Position numbers and translations under genes: made by a program. Source: Streptomyces sp. QL37 (GTDB lineage Bacteria; Actinomycetota; Actinomycetes; Streptomycetales; Streptomycetaceae). From it: DNA of 64,000 bases. Where the stretch lies: the NCBI RefSeq assembly GCF_002941025.1, contig NZ_PTJS01000001.1, forward strand, positions 8,645,064 to 8,709,063, in the 5' to 3' direction. The notes beneath the pieces are model-generated. The model saw only the letters and a program-made list of their open reading frames with translations, was not told the DNA's origin and made no database searches. Below are positions 45,032 to 53,594 of the stretch, piece by piece. Position 1 is the first letter of the stretch, and each line of letters starts with the position of its first letter.

Positions 45032-46096
45032 TCACCGCCTCACCACGACACTCGTCATCGGGGCCCCCAACCGCCACGGAAGACACGACACAGCGTCCAA
45101 CGGCCCGAACGCCGGCACCTTCCGATGAGGCGCCATCAAAGCCAACGGGCGCCTCCGGTACCCCTCCTCGGGAGCCGGCAACGCCAGACGCTCCTTCACC
45201 GGCACCGCATTGCGATGCGCCATCAGCCAAGCCTCCAAAGCCCGATGCCCGCCCGCCGCCATCTCGCTGGCCATCCCGAGCCGCTCACCCACCCACGCAA
45301 CCCACCTACCCGTCGTCCACCCCGCCGGACCCCCCGCAAAGCTCCGCCCCACAGCCCGCTGCCGCTCACGCACCGCCATAGCTTCCGCCAGCACGATCAC
45401 CTCCGGATACACGATCAAAGGCACCGCCCACAGACCCTCACGGCCTACCCCCAACACCGCCGCACGACGGCGCCACACGCCCTTAGAACCCATCTGACGG
45501 CACTGCCACCAATACACCGCCACCTGCGACGCATCCGCCAAAAGCGCCCGCGCATACTCCCCTGAAGCCCGTTCCAGCCGCATCCGCCGCACATGCGCAT
45601 CGGCAATCTCAGGAAGATCACCTACTCCCACCTGAAACCGGCCCTGACCCAGACCAGTCCACCGCCCATGACGGACACACACAGTCCACGTATCACGCCT
45701 CACCCGCCACACAGGACCCTCAGACTTGCCGGCCGCACACAGCACACACGCGTGACCCGGCCGCTGTGCCTGCGGCCAACGCTCCACCCGCACCTGATGA
45801 CGCGCCCGCACCGTGATCCGCGACCCAGCAAGACTCGGCAAGGCCTGCTCCACCCGGACGACAGAGCGCCCACACAACTGAGCGAGCCGCTCACGAGCTA
45901 CAGGCCCCAACCACACCTCATCCACCTCAGGATCTGGCTCCGACAGGCCACCCTGACCGCCGCCCAGCCGCACAACGAGCTCGCCGAACGACCAACCATT
46001 CAGCCCTGCCAGCCGCAGCAGAAACGAAGCGCTCGTCTCATCCCTGATCCATACCGGCTGCCTCGGCAGCCGCGAAAGCACCCCGCCCCTCAACAT
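45032..46096 (-). CDS. TniQ-family protein nested between tap and tpg
   Basis: 354 residues. It begins RLPRQPVWIRDETSASFLLR, the TniQ opening, and has Cys117, Cys120, Cys140 and His143 (CVLC...CVRHGRW). The C-terminal VSCLPWRLG matches the tniQ at 34512. The ATG at 46096 has GGAGGGG 9 bases before it; an in-frame GTG 18 bases further in is also possible. It lies tail-to-tail with tap and head-to-head with tpg, with 59 bp shared upstream. No tnsABC genes belong to this copy, so it may work with those at 38-42 kb or have a telomere role of its own. Confidence 0.82.
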   Translation of the reverse strand: MLRGGVLSRLPRQPVWIRDETSASFLLRLAGLNGWSFGELVVRLGGGQGGLSEPDPEVDEVWLGPVARERLAQLCGRSVVRVEQALPSLAGSRITVRARHQVRVERWPQAQRPGHACVLCAAGKSEGPVWRVRRDTWTVCVRHGRWTGLGQGRFQVGVGDLPEIADAHVRRMRLERASGEYARALLADASQVAVYWWQCRQMGSKGVWRRRAAVLGVGREGLWAVPLIVYPEVIVLAEAMAVRERQRAVGRSFAGGPAGWTTGRWVAWVGERLGMASEMAAGGHRALEAWLMAHRNAVPVKERLALPAPEEGYRRRPLALMAPHRKVPAFGPLDAVSCLPWRLGAPMTSVVVRR

Positions 46097-46155
46097 CCTC
46101 TGAATCCCCTCCACAACACCCGAACCCCGCCCTCTATCCACCCTTAGGAGCGCCC

Positions 46156-46728
46156 ATGACCCTGCGCCGATACGCCAGCACCGTCGCCGAAGCCCTGGAC
46201 CGGGCCGACGCCCGCCACTGGACCAGGCAGCCACCCCGCTCCCACCGATCCCGCATCCGATACCTACTCCAGCACACACAGAACGACCCGCTGGCCCTGG
46301 CCGCCCTGCTCGCCGTACCCAAGAACGACATCCTGGGCGCCTTGGCCGGAGACACGCCAACCGACACCCAAGCCGCCAAGACAGAACGCGAACTCCTGCG
46401 TCAATGGCAGCCCCAAGTGCGCCGCCGAGCCCACCGCACCATCCTCGACAACGGGGGGCTCCTGACCGTGTCCTTCCGCGCATGGTTCGGCTTCACCGCC
46501 GCTCTCGGGACCACCGACGACCCCCGCCTACGATTCCTCACCACAAGCCTGTGCGCGCCCTACCCCGAACGGCTGTTTACCGCGCACCACAGATCATCCC
46601 CAGAACAGGAACTCCACCAAATTCTCGGCGAGGCTCTCGCCGCAAGCTACTTCCACCAGCGCACCAGCTCTCACACACAGGAAGCCGTCACGCTCCAGAA
46701 GATCGACTACCTCGAATTCTCATATTGA
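46156..46728 (+). CDS. tpg: Telomere terminal protein Tpg, second copy
   Basis: 190 residues. It has SRIRYLLQHTQ near the start, ELLRQWQPQVRRRAHR, then GGLLTVSFRAWFGFTAALG and the C-terminal LQKIDYLEFSY, matching the Tpg layout of the copy at 17898 while clearly divergent in sequence. TAGGAG precedes the ATG. It is normally immediately downstream of tap; here a tniQ-like gene lies between. It would be attached to the 5' telomere end. Confidence 0.85.
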   Translation: MTLRRYASTVAEALDRADARHWTRQPPRSHRSRIRYLLQHTQNDPLALAALLAVPKNDILGALAGDTPTDTQAAKTERELLRQWQPQVRRRAHRTILDNGGLLTVSFRAWFGFTAALGTTDDPRLRFLTTSLCAPYPERLFTAHHRSSPEQELHQILGEALAASYFHQRTSSHTQEAVTLQKIDYLEFSY

Positions 46729-46853
46729 CCACACCGAAGCAGACGCCGACTCTCTGCCCCACCCCTCGCAACACAGCTCGTCTGCTCGACGTGACTTCCT
46801 GCGCGGGTGATTTGGACAGCGATCCTCCCGCGTGCCGAGAGCGGATCTCCGGC

Positions 46854-46985
46854 ATGACCAACGCAACATCGTCGTCTTCTACGACCGCGGCACCCGGAGA
46901 CCACCTGCAATTCCTGATCGGGGAGCATGTTGAGGGCACCAGACCCGCCGAATACCCGCTTCGCCAAGACCCACTGGTCTTGTAG
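46854..46985 (+). CDS. Small possible protein
   Basis: 43 residues, Ser/Thr-rich at the start, then HLQFLIGEHVEGTRPAEYPL. There is a weak GGA before ATG, so it is only a possible gene. The surrounding 46.73-47.03 kb shows nothing else. Confidence 0.25.
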   Translation: MTNATSSSSTTAAPGDHLQFLIGEHVEGTRPAEYPLRQDPLVL

Positions 46986-47027
46986 GTGGAGGAGGTCCAG
47001 TCATCCCGCGGCTGTGGGGATCTCTCG

Positions 47028-47192
47028 TCAATTCGGTTCGTCCTCAGCCGAAGGTACGGACCGCGGCACCTGGATGCGCTTGGCGCAGGCGAACGGGTCG
47101 GCGCATTGAGGCTGGGCGTTCCACCACGTCGGAACGCCCAGAGCAGGTTGTCCGCACCACTGGCACATCGGGTTGCATGACTGGTCGTTCAT
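47028..47192 (-). CDS. Small cysteine-rich, zinc-ribbon-like protein
   Basis: 54 residues. NPMCQWCGQPALGVPTWW and CADPFAC give four spaced cysteines suited to one zinc ion. AGAGGAG lies 8 bases before the ATG. A short, acidic tail ends it. The family is not recognised, but such small zinc proteins are frequent beside mobile elements. It is divergent from the KAP NTPase gene. Confidence 0.5.
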   Translation of the reverse strand: MNDQSCNPMCQWCGQPALGVPTWWNAQPQCADPFACAKRIQVPRSVPSAEDEPN

Positions 47193-47443
47193 CCGGATAG
47201 CTCCTCTGCCAGCCCCTCCGCCGCGGGAATGGCCCTTCATCCGTGGCGAGCGCTTCGGGCCCGCGCCGGTGCACCACGAGCTCCGATAGATCAGCGAGAA
47301 AACGCAGCAAGGATGACAGACGATCATGCGCGCTGTCAGGCGCCCGGAACGGTCGGGCATCGTAATCACAAAACTTCAATGATCCGGTCAGACTTCTCCC
47401 ACGATCAACGGACCACGGCGTCGCATGCCTCTAGATTCATCTC

Positions 47444-50245
47444 ATGGCGGCAACGGGGTTCGTGTGGTCTGACGACAGAGAGAAGGCCATCTACCAGCAG
47501 GTGGTGAAGGAGTGCCTGGACGAAGGGCACTTGCAGGAAATGCTGGCGCGGCGACCCGAGGTGTCTGTCGAGCATGTGGCTGAAGCGGTAGGCACCGCGC
47601 CGTATGTCGACAGGGTGTTGGCGGATCGGGCTCACCGCAAAGGACACCTGCTCTACCGGCGAGTGCTGCGGATCTCTGCGCCGGTGAGCTGGGCCATGCC
47701 CGTCAGCGCGACCCTTGGCGAGCAGTGGAAGCAGGAAAACGCAGCGCGGTGGGCCGGCGGAATTTTCTCCTTCACCATGGGAGCGCTCCTTGCTCTGGGC
47801 CCTGCGTGGCCGTGGGGGTTGGGACTGCTGATTCTGCAGTCCCTCTTCTATGCGGCGCTGACCTACCTCGACGGGCGGCTGAGCGGCCCCTTCAGCCTCT
47901 CCCCGCAGACGGGCGGGCCTCTCGTAACGTGGCGTCACGCCTGCCTGCTCGCGCTGCTCAACCCAGTGACGGCCACGCTGTGGTGGGCACAGCGGCTGAC
48001 CCAATGGTTATGGATGTCAGAACTTCGCCGTAGCGGGCTGGCCGTCGAAGTGGGGCTGGCCGTCGAGGAACTCTTCGGTGACGACCTGCACACCCTCCTG
48101 ATGCCCAGCAGTTATGAGGGGCTGAGAGCCCCGCAGGACGACCAGTATCACGTCGACAACACGGCGCTGGCAGAACTGAAACGCAAGATGGCCCACCTGG
48201 ACGGCGGGGCCGTTGCCGTGAGCGGGCCGCGCGGAGTAGGCAAAACGACACTGATGCAGCGGTGCGTGCAACCACGGGACTTCTCGGTCTTCGCCCATGC
48301 CCCCGCCACCTACACCCCGCACGACTTCCTCATCTCGCTGTTTGTCAGCGTATGCAGGACGTACATCGACCGAGCCGGCTACACGGCGCCCGACTTCGTG
48401 CGGCTGTCATACCTGCGCAGGCTGCTGGACCGGATGCTGCCGCCGTTGAGACGACTGCTGCATGCCCTGGCACGAACCGTGCCGGCGCTCGCCCTGATCG
48501 GGCTCGGCCTGTACGCCTGGGGCCGCTCCCGCGTTGAGGATCTGGACCCACGAGTGCGCCATATCCTTGCCTCCGCCGCCGAGGCCGTCGGATCCTTCGT
48601 TCAAGACGTCGCAGCGGGACGGGCACCGGAAGCCGCCCTGGTACTCGCCTTCGCAGGGGTGTTTGTCTGGCAGAGGCGCCTCTCCCAGACCCTGATCCTC
48701 AGACTGAAGATCGCAGCCGTTTCGATCGTCATGTTCTGCGTCCTTGCTGCCTTCCTCTGGCCCGTCCTCTCCCTCCTCATCGATCCCGACCTCCGCGGAA
48801 GGGAGAACCCTGGCACCTTTCGGCCCTGGCAAGCCGGCCTCGTTCTTGCCTGGATCGGCTGCTTGTATCTGTACCTCTCCCCGCCGCCGCCAGGGGAACC
48901 GGCTGACGCCGGACGATTTGCGGACAAGCAACGGTGGTTCGGCCCGCCCGTGAGGCTGCTTCCCTTCGCCTTTGTCGGACTCACCTTCCTCGACCCAGCA
49001 ACCCGCCCCTTCCTCGCCGACGACGAAAACCCGCTCCGTCTCGGCACGTTCCTCCTCGCCTTGCTCATCTGGCAACTCATCAATCAACCCCGGCGCCTAC
49101 TTCCAAGGACCGCACCACCGATGGTGATCGCATGCCGCAATCACCTCTACCGCCTGCAGACCATCCAGAGCGCCACTGCCGGCCTGACCACTGGCGCTGC
49201 CCCCTTCCTCACCCTGGGCACTACGCATTCGGGCGCTCTGACCTCTCTAGCTCCCGCCTACCCCTCCCTCGTCAACGAGTTCCGAGAGCTGCTCACCCGC
49301 ATTGCGCGGGACGAGCACGCCCAGGGCCACCGTGTTGTGATCGTCATCGACGAAGTGGACCGCCTCGGCACGGATGTTCAGGCTCTGAGCTTCCTTGCCG
49401 AGATCAAAGCGATCCTGGGAGTGCCCCATGTGCACTACCTGATTTCCGTCGCGGAGGACGTAGGGGCTGCGTTTGTACGACGCGGGCTGCCGCACCGGGA
49501 CGTGACAGACAGCTCGTTGGACGACGTGCTGCACGTTCTGCCGCGCACTCTGGACGAGTCTGCAGTCATTATGAAGAGGCGGGCGCCAGATGTCAGCGAC
49601 CCGTACATCGCATTTTCCCACGCACTCTCGGGCGGCATCCCGCGTGACCTGATCCGTTACGGCCGACGCCTGATGGAGATCCGTTCAGACACTGACAGCG
49701 TCCAACTGTCCGAGCTGGTGCAGGCGCTGCTGATCGAGGAGCTGTCGGCGACACTGGCTGGCTTCCGCACCCTGCTGGCCAAACAGGAGTGGCAGCCCGC
49801 AACTACGAATATTCTAGACTCCTTCCGCATCCTGGCCGCACACCTGAAGGTCGCCTGTCCCTGTCCGGAACCGACAGACCAACTGCGAGGAGCACTCCAG
49901 TATTTCGTTGCATGTGGCGGCACCGACCTCCCAGACGCGTCCGGTCGTCTTGTTGACGAGGCCACCGCATACGCGTACTTTTCCCTCACCCTCCTCGAAG
50001 TGTTCGGCCAACCCGACTTCGCGGATCGAAGAGCGAGGGCAGCGCGACGCCCTGACGGACACCTTGGCCTGCTCGCAGAGGCCCGATTGGAACTTGCCGT
50101 ATCGCCCTACAGCACCCGCACGGTTATCGATGCGGTGCGCGGTGCGTGGCAGCTCGAGCCGGTGGCCGCCCTGGGGACACACCCTGGCGTCGTGATCCCA
50201 CCGCCGCGCGGAGCAGCGTGCTCAGCGGATCACGCCACGCACTGA
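47444..50245 (+). CDS. KAP-family membrane P-loop NTPase
   Basis: 933 residues. Walker A SGPRGVGKTT (260-269) and Walker B VVIVIDEVDRLG are separated by several membrane helices (VPALALIGLGLYAWG, AAVSIVMFCVLAAFLWPVL, AGLVLAWIGCLYLYL, GTFLLALLIWQLI). This is the KAP feature of transmembrane segments inserted into the P-loop domain. Two further hydrophobic stretches lie near 105-140, before the ATPase. The C-terminus is helical. KAP NTPases appear in defence loci as membrane-linked switches. It is a single gene with an ATG start. Confidence 0.75.
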   Translation: MAATGFVWSDDREKAIYQQVVKECLDEGHLQEMLARRPEVSVEHVAEAVGTAPYVDRVLADRAHRKGHLLYRRVLRISAPVSWAMPVSATLGEQWKQENAARWAGGIFSFTMGALLALGPAWPWGLGLLILQSLFYAALTYLDGRLSGPFSLSPQTGGPLVTWRHACLLALLNPVTATLWWAQRLTQWLWMSELRRSGLAVEVGLAVEELFGDDLHTLLMPSSYEGLRAPQDDQYHVDNTALAELKRKMAHLDGGAVAVSGPRGVGKTTLMQRCVQPRDFSVFAHAPATYTPHDFLISLFVSVCRTYIDRAGYTAPDFVRLSYLRRLLDRMLPPLRRLLHALARTVPALALIGLGLYAWGRSRVEDLDPRVRHILASAAEAVGSFVQDVAAGRAPEAALVLAFAGVFVWQRRLSQTLILRLKIAAVSIVMFCVLAAFLWPVLSLLIDPDLRGRENPGTFRPWQAGLVLAWIGCLYLYLSPPPPGEPADAGRFADKQRWFGPPVRLLPFAFVGLTFLDPATRPFLADDENPLRLGTFLLALLIWQLINQPRRLLPRTAPPMVIACRNHLYRLQTIQSATAGLTTGAAPFLTLGTTHSGALTSLAPAYPSLVNEFRELLTRIARDEHAQGHRVVIVIDEVDRLGTDVQALSFLAEIKAILGVPHVHYLISVAEDVGAAFVRRGLPHRDVTDSSLDDVLHVLPRTLDESAVIMKRRAPDVSDPYIAFSHALSGGIPRDLIRYGRRLMEIRSDTDSVQLSELVQALLIEELSATLAGFRTLLAKQEWQPATTNILDSFRILAAHLKVACPCPEPTDQLRGALQYFVACGGTDLPDASGRLVDEATAYAYFSLTLLEVFGQPDFADRRARAARRPDGHLGLLAEARLELAVSPYSTRTVIDAVRGAWQLEPVAALGTHPGVVIPPPRGAACSADHATH

Positions 50246-50655
50246 GCGCCACGCACCCGGCCTGCCCGTCTGACAATTCACATCGGATCGGGCCGGAATC
50301 GACGGGAAGGGGCAGCAGAAGCCCTCCCTGATCGCTCCGCCACCGAGCTGGACGCGGCGAGGCTGGGCTCCGTGCCTGCGTACTTCTGGACTGCTGATAG
50401 GGGCAGGCGCGCCAGCCTCGACGCTCGCCCCAAAGCGCCGCAATGACGAGGTGAGCGGCGGACCCTTCTCAGAGTTACCAAGGGAGGCTCCACAGACCGC
50501 GGTCCACAGCGGGGCCTGCCCACGCTGCCTTCAGGGCCTCCCGAATCGTCCTCCGGACTACGGCTTTGTGCTGACCTGATCGCTCAGCAATACGTACCAG
50601 GCCAGCAGGTCCGGCGACCGGCCTGACGCTGTCTGAACAGCGGCGTCCGGTGGTG
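50246..50655. other. Gap without recognisable gene
   Basis: About 410 bp between the KAP NTPase and the Mrr-like nuclease genes, convergent. No frame has coding character and no strong hairpin was seen. Confidence 0.4.
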
Positions 50656-51372
50656 TCACTGCGCCGTGCTCCGGATGCCGAGGACGTCGTAGAGGTGCCG
50701 GCCGTGGGCCCATTGCTTGAGTTCCGTGCGTCCGACGAGGACGAGCTTGTGGTGCTGGGCAAAGTCGGTCGCCGGCCGGGTGAAGCCGTTGAGCGCGATC
50801 ATGATCGGCAGGTCGGCCCCGTGGTGTGGGCGAGCTGTCCCGTTGAATTTCTGCACGTGTCCCGATCCGACCGGGCTCTGGTATTGCTTGCACTGGAGGA
50901 TCAGGAGACGGTTGTCGCTGTCGCGGGCGGTGACGTCCACGCCGAGGTCACCGGCGCCGCCGACCCGGCGTGGGCTGAGGAACCCGTCCCGTGCCAGAAG
51001 ATCAGAACATGCCTGCTCGAAGCCCGTCGCGCTCATCGAGGACAGCTCCTTCATCCTGAAGGTGAGCATGTCCGGTCCGGCAAAGGCATCAGGGGCTATG
51101 AGCGTGTCCTGCGGGCCGGCGTAGACAGCGGACGAGGTGTCGGACACGAACGCCACCAGCAGGCCCAGCATGAGGAACACGAGCAGCCCGCCGGACACGA
51201 TGAGCGCGGTCCACCACGGGTGGCCGGTGATCACGCCCCACAGGTCCACGGTGATCCACCGGCTGACGTCCTCGGTGATCCACTCCCAGAGCATCTTGCC
51301 GATGGCCAGCGTAAGAACGGAGTAGAGCAGGAATTTCAGCAGCGGGTCGAGCGACCCGTCTTCGTCGAACAC
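50656..51372 (-). CDS. Membrane-anchored Mrr-like restriction endonuclease
   Basis: 238 residues from GTG 51372 (GGGAGG upstream). Two membrane helices lie near 10-30 and 54-77. The nuclease domain has GFEQACSDLLARDGF, then GGAGDLGVDVTARD (Asp142/146) and LILQCKQY (Gln160-x-Lys162), the Mrr_cat pattern. The end FAQHHKLVLVGR is the usual final strand. It would cut DNA, perhaps modified or incoming, near the membrane. It follows a second such gene with the same direction and a 43-bp gap. Confidence 0.75.
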   Translation of the reverse strand: MFDEDGSLDPLLKFLLYSVLTLAIGKMLWEWITEDVSRWITVDLWGVITGHPWWTALIVSGGLLVFLMLGLLVAFVSDTSSAVYAGPQDTLIAPDAFAGPDMLTFRMKELSSMSATGFEQACSDLLARDGFLSPRRVGGAGDLGVDVTARDSDNRLLILQCKQYQSPVGSGHVQKFNGTARPHHGADLPIMIALNGFTRPATDFAQHHKLVLVGRTELKQWAHGRHLYDVLGIRSTAQ

Positions 51373-51415
51373 CACACCTCCCGACCTGATGAACAAACGA
51401 TCCGGATCCTGCGGA

Positions 51416-52090
51416 TCAGGCAGCCCGCCTGAACCGGCCCGCGCGAGGCCCTGCGGACAGCCCGAGAAGCTCATGCAACGTTGCGCCGTCCCGGGCCCAG
51501 CGCTGCAGCCTGTCGCGGTCAACCCAGTGCACGCCGTGCCGCTCGCCCCACGCCATGGCGTCACGGGTGAAGCTCCCGTTGGTGATGACGACAGCATGCG
51601 CCGCTTTGTGTACCGGACCGGCGGTGCCCTTGACCGCGTACATGACCGAGGAGCCCACCTTCCCGCCGACGCGGGTGTGTTTGGCCTGCACCACGATCCG
51701 GCCGAGCCGCGGATGGTCCCCTATGACATCGGCGGCCTGGTCCCCTGCACCGCCCACCCTGCGGGCCGGACAACCATCGCGGACCAGCAGGTCCCGCAAG
51801 GCATGCTCGAAGCGCCGGTCGTCCATCGCGTCGAACTCGGCCAGGGCGATCCGAAGCGCGGCCACCCGCTCTCCCTCACGACGCCGCCTTGCGCTCGTCT
51901 GCCGCAGGCGCCATACGCCCACCGCTCCCACGAGCAGGACGAGCGCCAGCAGAACGGGCCAGGCCTGCGCTAACGCGCCTGTCGCCGCCACCAGCATCCG
52001 CACAGCAAGCACGAGCACGGCCACCACGACGACGGCGGCCGAGACCACCTCTGCCGTGCCGCGCGGACGCCGCAAACGCAGCAGCGCCAT
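51416..52090 (-). CDS. Second membrane-anchored Mrr-like restriction endonuclease
   Basis: 224 residues. Two N-terminal hydrophobic helices (VVSAAVVVVAVLVLAVRML and WPVLLALVLLVGAVGVW) are followed by FEHALRDLLVRDGC, GAGDQAADVIGDH (Asp121) and IVVQAKHTR (Gln135-x-Lys137). It is a paralogue of the next gene, with little sequence identity outside the motifs. Its ATG overlaps the stop of the small membrane-protein gene (TGATG), so the operon is small membrane protein - nuclease - nuclease. Confidence 0.75.
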   Translation of the reverse strand: MALLRLRRPRGTAEVVSAAVVVVAVLVLAVRMLVAATGALAQAWPVLLALVLLVGAVGVWRLRQTSARRRREGERVAALRIALAEFDAMDDRRFEHALRDLLVRDGCPARRVGGAGDQAADVIGDHPRLGRIVVQAKHTRVGGKVGSSVMYAVKGTAGPVHKAAHAVVITNGSFTRDAMAWGERHGVHWVDRDRLQRWARDGATLHELLGLSAGPRAGRFRRAA

Positions 52091-52302
52091 CAGTGCTCGG
52101 TCTGCGCGGAGGCGGCCGGCTTCGGATCAGCAGCCGGTGTGGGGACAGCGGACTCGCCGAACCCGAACACCTGTCCCCACAGCCACGCGCCCGCCAGCAG
52201 ACCCGCGATCATCCAGCCGCTCATCCGCTTCGCGCTGCGTGGTTTCGGGTTGCGGCGGATGTGCCCGCGTACGCGATGGAATCCGTCCGGTACCTTCGAC
52301 AT
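52090..52302 (-). CDS. Small membrane protein of the Mrr operon
   Basis: 70 residues with a basic N-terminus (HRVRGHIRRNPKPRSAKR), one helix (WMIAGLLAGAWLWGQVFGF) and a Pro/Ala tail. GGGAGGGG precedes the ATG, so it is a good gene. It may be a partner or immunity/anchor protein for the two Mrr-like nucleases. No family is recognised. Confidence 0.65.
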   Translation of the reverse strand: MSKVPDGFHRVRGHIRRNPKPRSAKRMSGWMIAGLLAGAWLWGQVFGFGESAVPTPAADPKPAASAQTEH

Positions 52303-52969
52303 GCTGTTCCCCTCCCGCCGGCAGGCCGCGGAATGCGGCCCGTCCCTTAAGGAATTGGTGTAGCAGCGGGCACTGACAAAAACTGATGGATCATTACGGG
52401 GCGCAGTCCGGCAAAGCCGCGATCAAGCCACCACAGCCTCCGCCACCCTGCCGTCCCGGCCTCCCAAGCTCCAGGCGGCTTCACCTCGGCCGACCTGCTT
52501 CCCGGCTCCCCACCGCCCCTGCCGTCACCCCACAGGCCTTCCAACACGCAGCACCGCAGAGAAGCCCCCCACCTGCACACATGATGGTCGGTGACACCGA
52601 CGGTCCAACCATGGCGAATTGGCGAAAAGCAGCAGGCGCGTACTAGCAGCCGCAGTGCGCCGGGGCCGCCCGCTCCTGACCGCCCCCCGGAGCAGCGAGA
52701 CCGGTGTCCCAGGCGACGACGCCGCGGCGTCGGGAGGCGGTGGGGTGCCGTCCCGGAAGCTACGGTCGGCTGGCGCTGTCCAGCGGCAGGGCCGGGCGGG
52801 CGGCTTCAGCCGCTCAGAGACCGACCGTACGACCCGCCGGGCCGCGGAACTTGCGGTCCCCTCCAAGCGCCACAGCAACTAGACTCAGATATCTGATCAG
52901 ACTTGCATGAGTGGGGGGTCTGCCGATAGCGTCCAAGCGCGGCAACGCCCAGATCCGAGGAGGCAGGCC
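52303..52969. other. Leader region with no clear gene
   Basis: About 670 bp between the Mrr operon and the HTH gene, divergently transcribed. The right-hand part has an AT-richer ACTCAGATATCTGATCAGAC (about 52883-52902) containing CAGATATCTG, a perfect palindrome that may be an operator or promoter for the operon to the right. No convincing gene. Confidence 0.4.
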
Positions 52970-53572
52970 ATGCTGCTGACTACCGGACAAGCCGCAGAGG
53001 AACTGGGCTGTGCGATCACCACGTACCGGCGCCTCATCAGGGCAGGCGTGCTTCCCGGCATCTCCCGGCGCGGTGTTCGCGTGATGACGCCGCTTTGGGT
53101 CGTCCAGGCACTGCAGAAACGCGCCCCTGCCCCCGTGGACCGCCTGGACGCCGACCTGCTCGGGGTCCTGCGTGTCGACGCAGCACGCCAAGTCCAGGAC
53201 ACCGACCGGAACTGGGCAGGCTACGCGGCAGGTCTTGGCCCCGATGACCTGCTCAAGGGCTTGAGGGGCTGGTGGCGCTGTGACGCCGCGAGCGTGGCAG
53301 CCGGGGGAGTGCTGCCGGTGACAGTGTCGGGCTACGTGGTGGCCGTCCTGACCGGCCTGGACAGGTGGGAGAAGGGCGAGGGTGGGCGGCACGCATTTCC
53401 CGATGCAGTCCTCACTGGATATGTCAGCGACCTGGCCACCCCGATAAAACATCTGACCGCACCGCGCCAGGCCGACCGGGACGTCGCGGATCTCCTCCTG
53501 GGGACCCGCTTGCCCTCGCAGTCGAGCGGCGCGATCGCGTACGTCTCCACCCGTAGCAGTTCCGCCAACTGA
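52970..53572 (+). CDS. HTH (excisionase/MerR-like) DNA-binding protein
   Basis: 200 residues from ATG 52970, with GAGGAGG upstream. LLTTGQAAEELGCAITTYRR followed by LIRAGVLPGISRRGVRVM is a winged MerR/excisionase-type helix-turn-helix. The rest is helical and not assigned. It is the first gene of an operon with the Tap-like and Tpg-like genes, 22 bp before the next. It may give the DNA-recognition part that is fused in the classic Tap. Confidence 0.65.
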   Translation: MLLTTGQAAEELGCAITTYRRLIRAGVLPGISRRGVRVMTPLWVVQALQKRAPAPVDRLDADLLGVLRVDAARQVQDTDRNWAGYAAGLGPDDLLKGLRGWWRCDAASVAAGGVLPVTVSGYVVAVLTGLDRWEKGEGGRHAFPDAVLTGYVSDLATPIKHLTAPRQADRDVADLLLGTRLPSQSSGAIAYVSTRSSSAN

Positions 53573-53594
53573 CCTGCAGGCCCAAGGGATCGTG

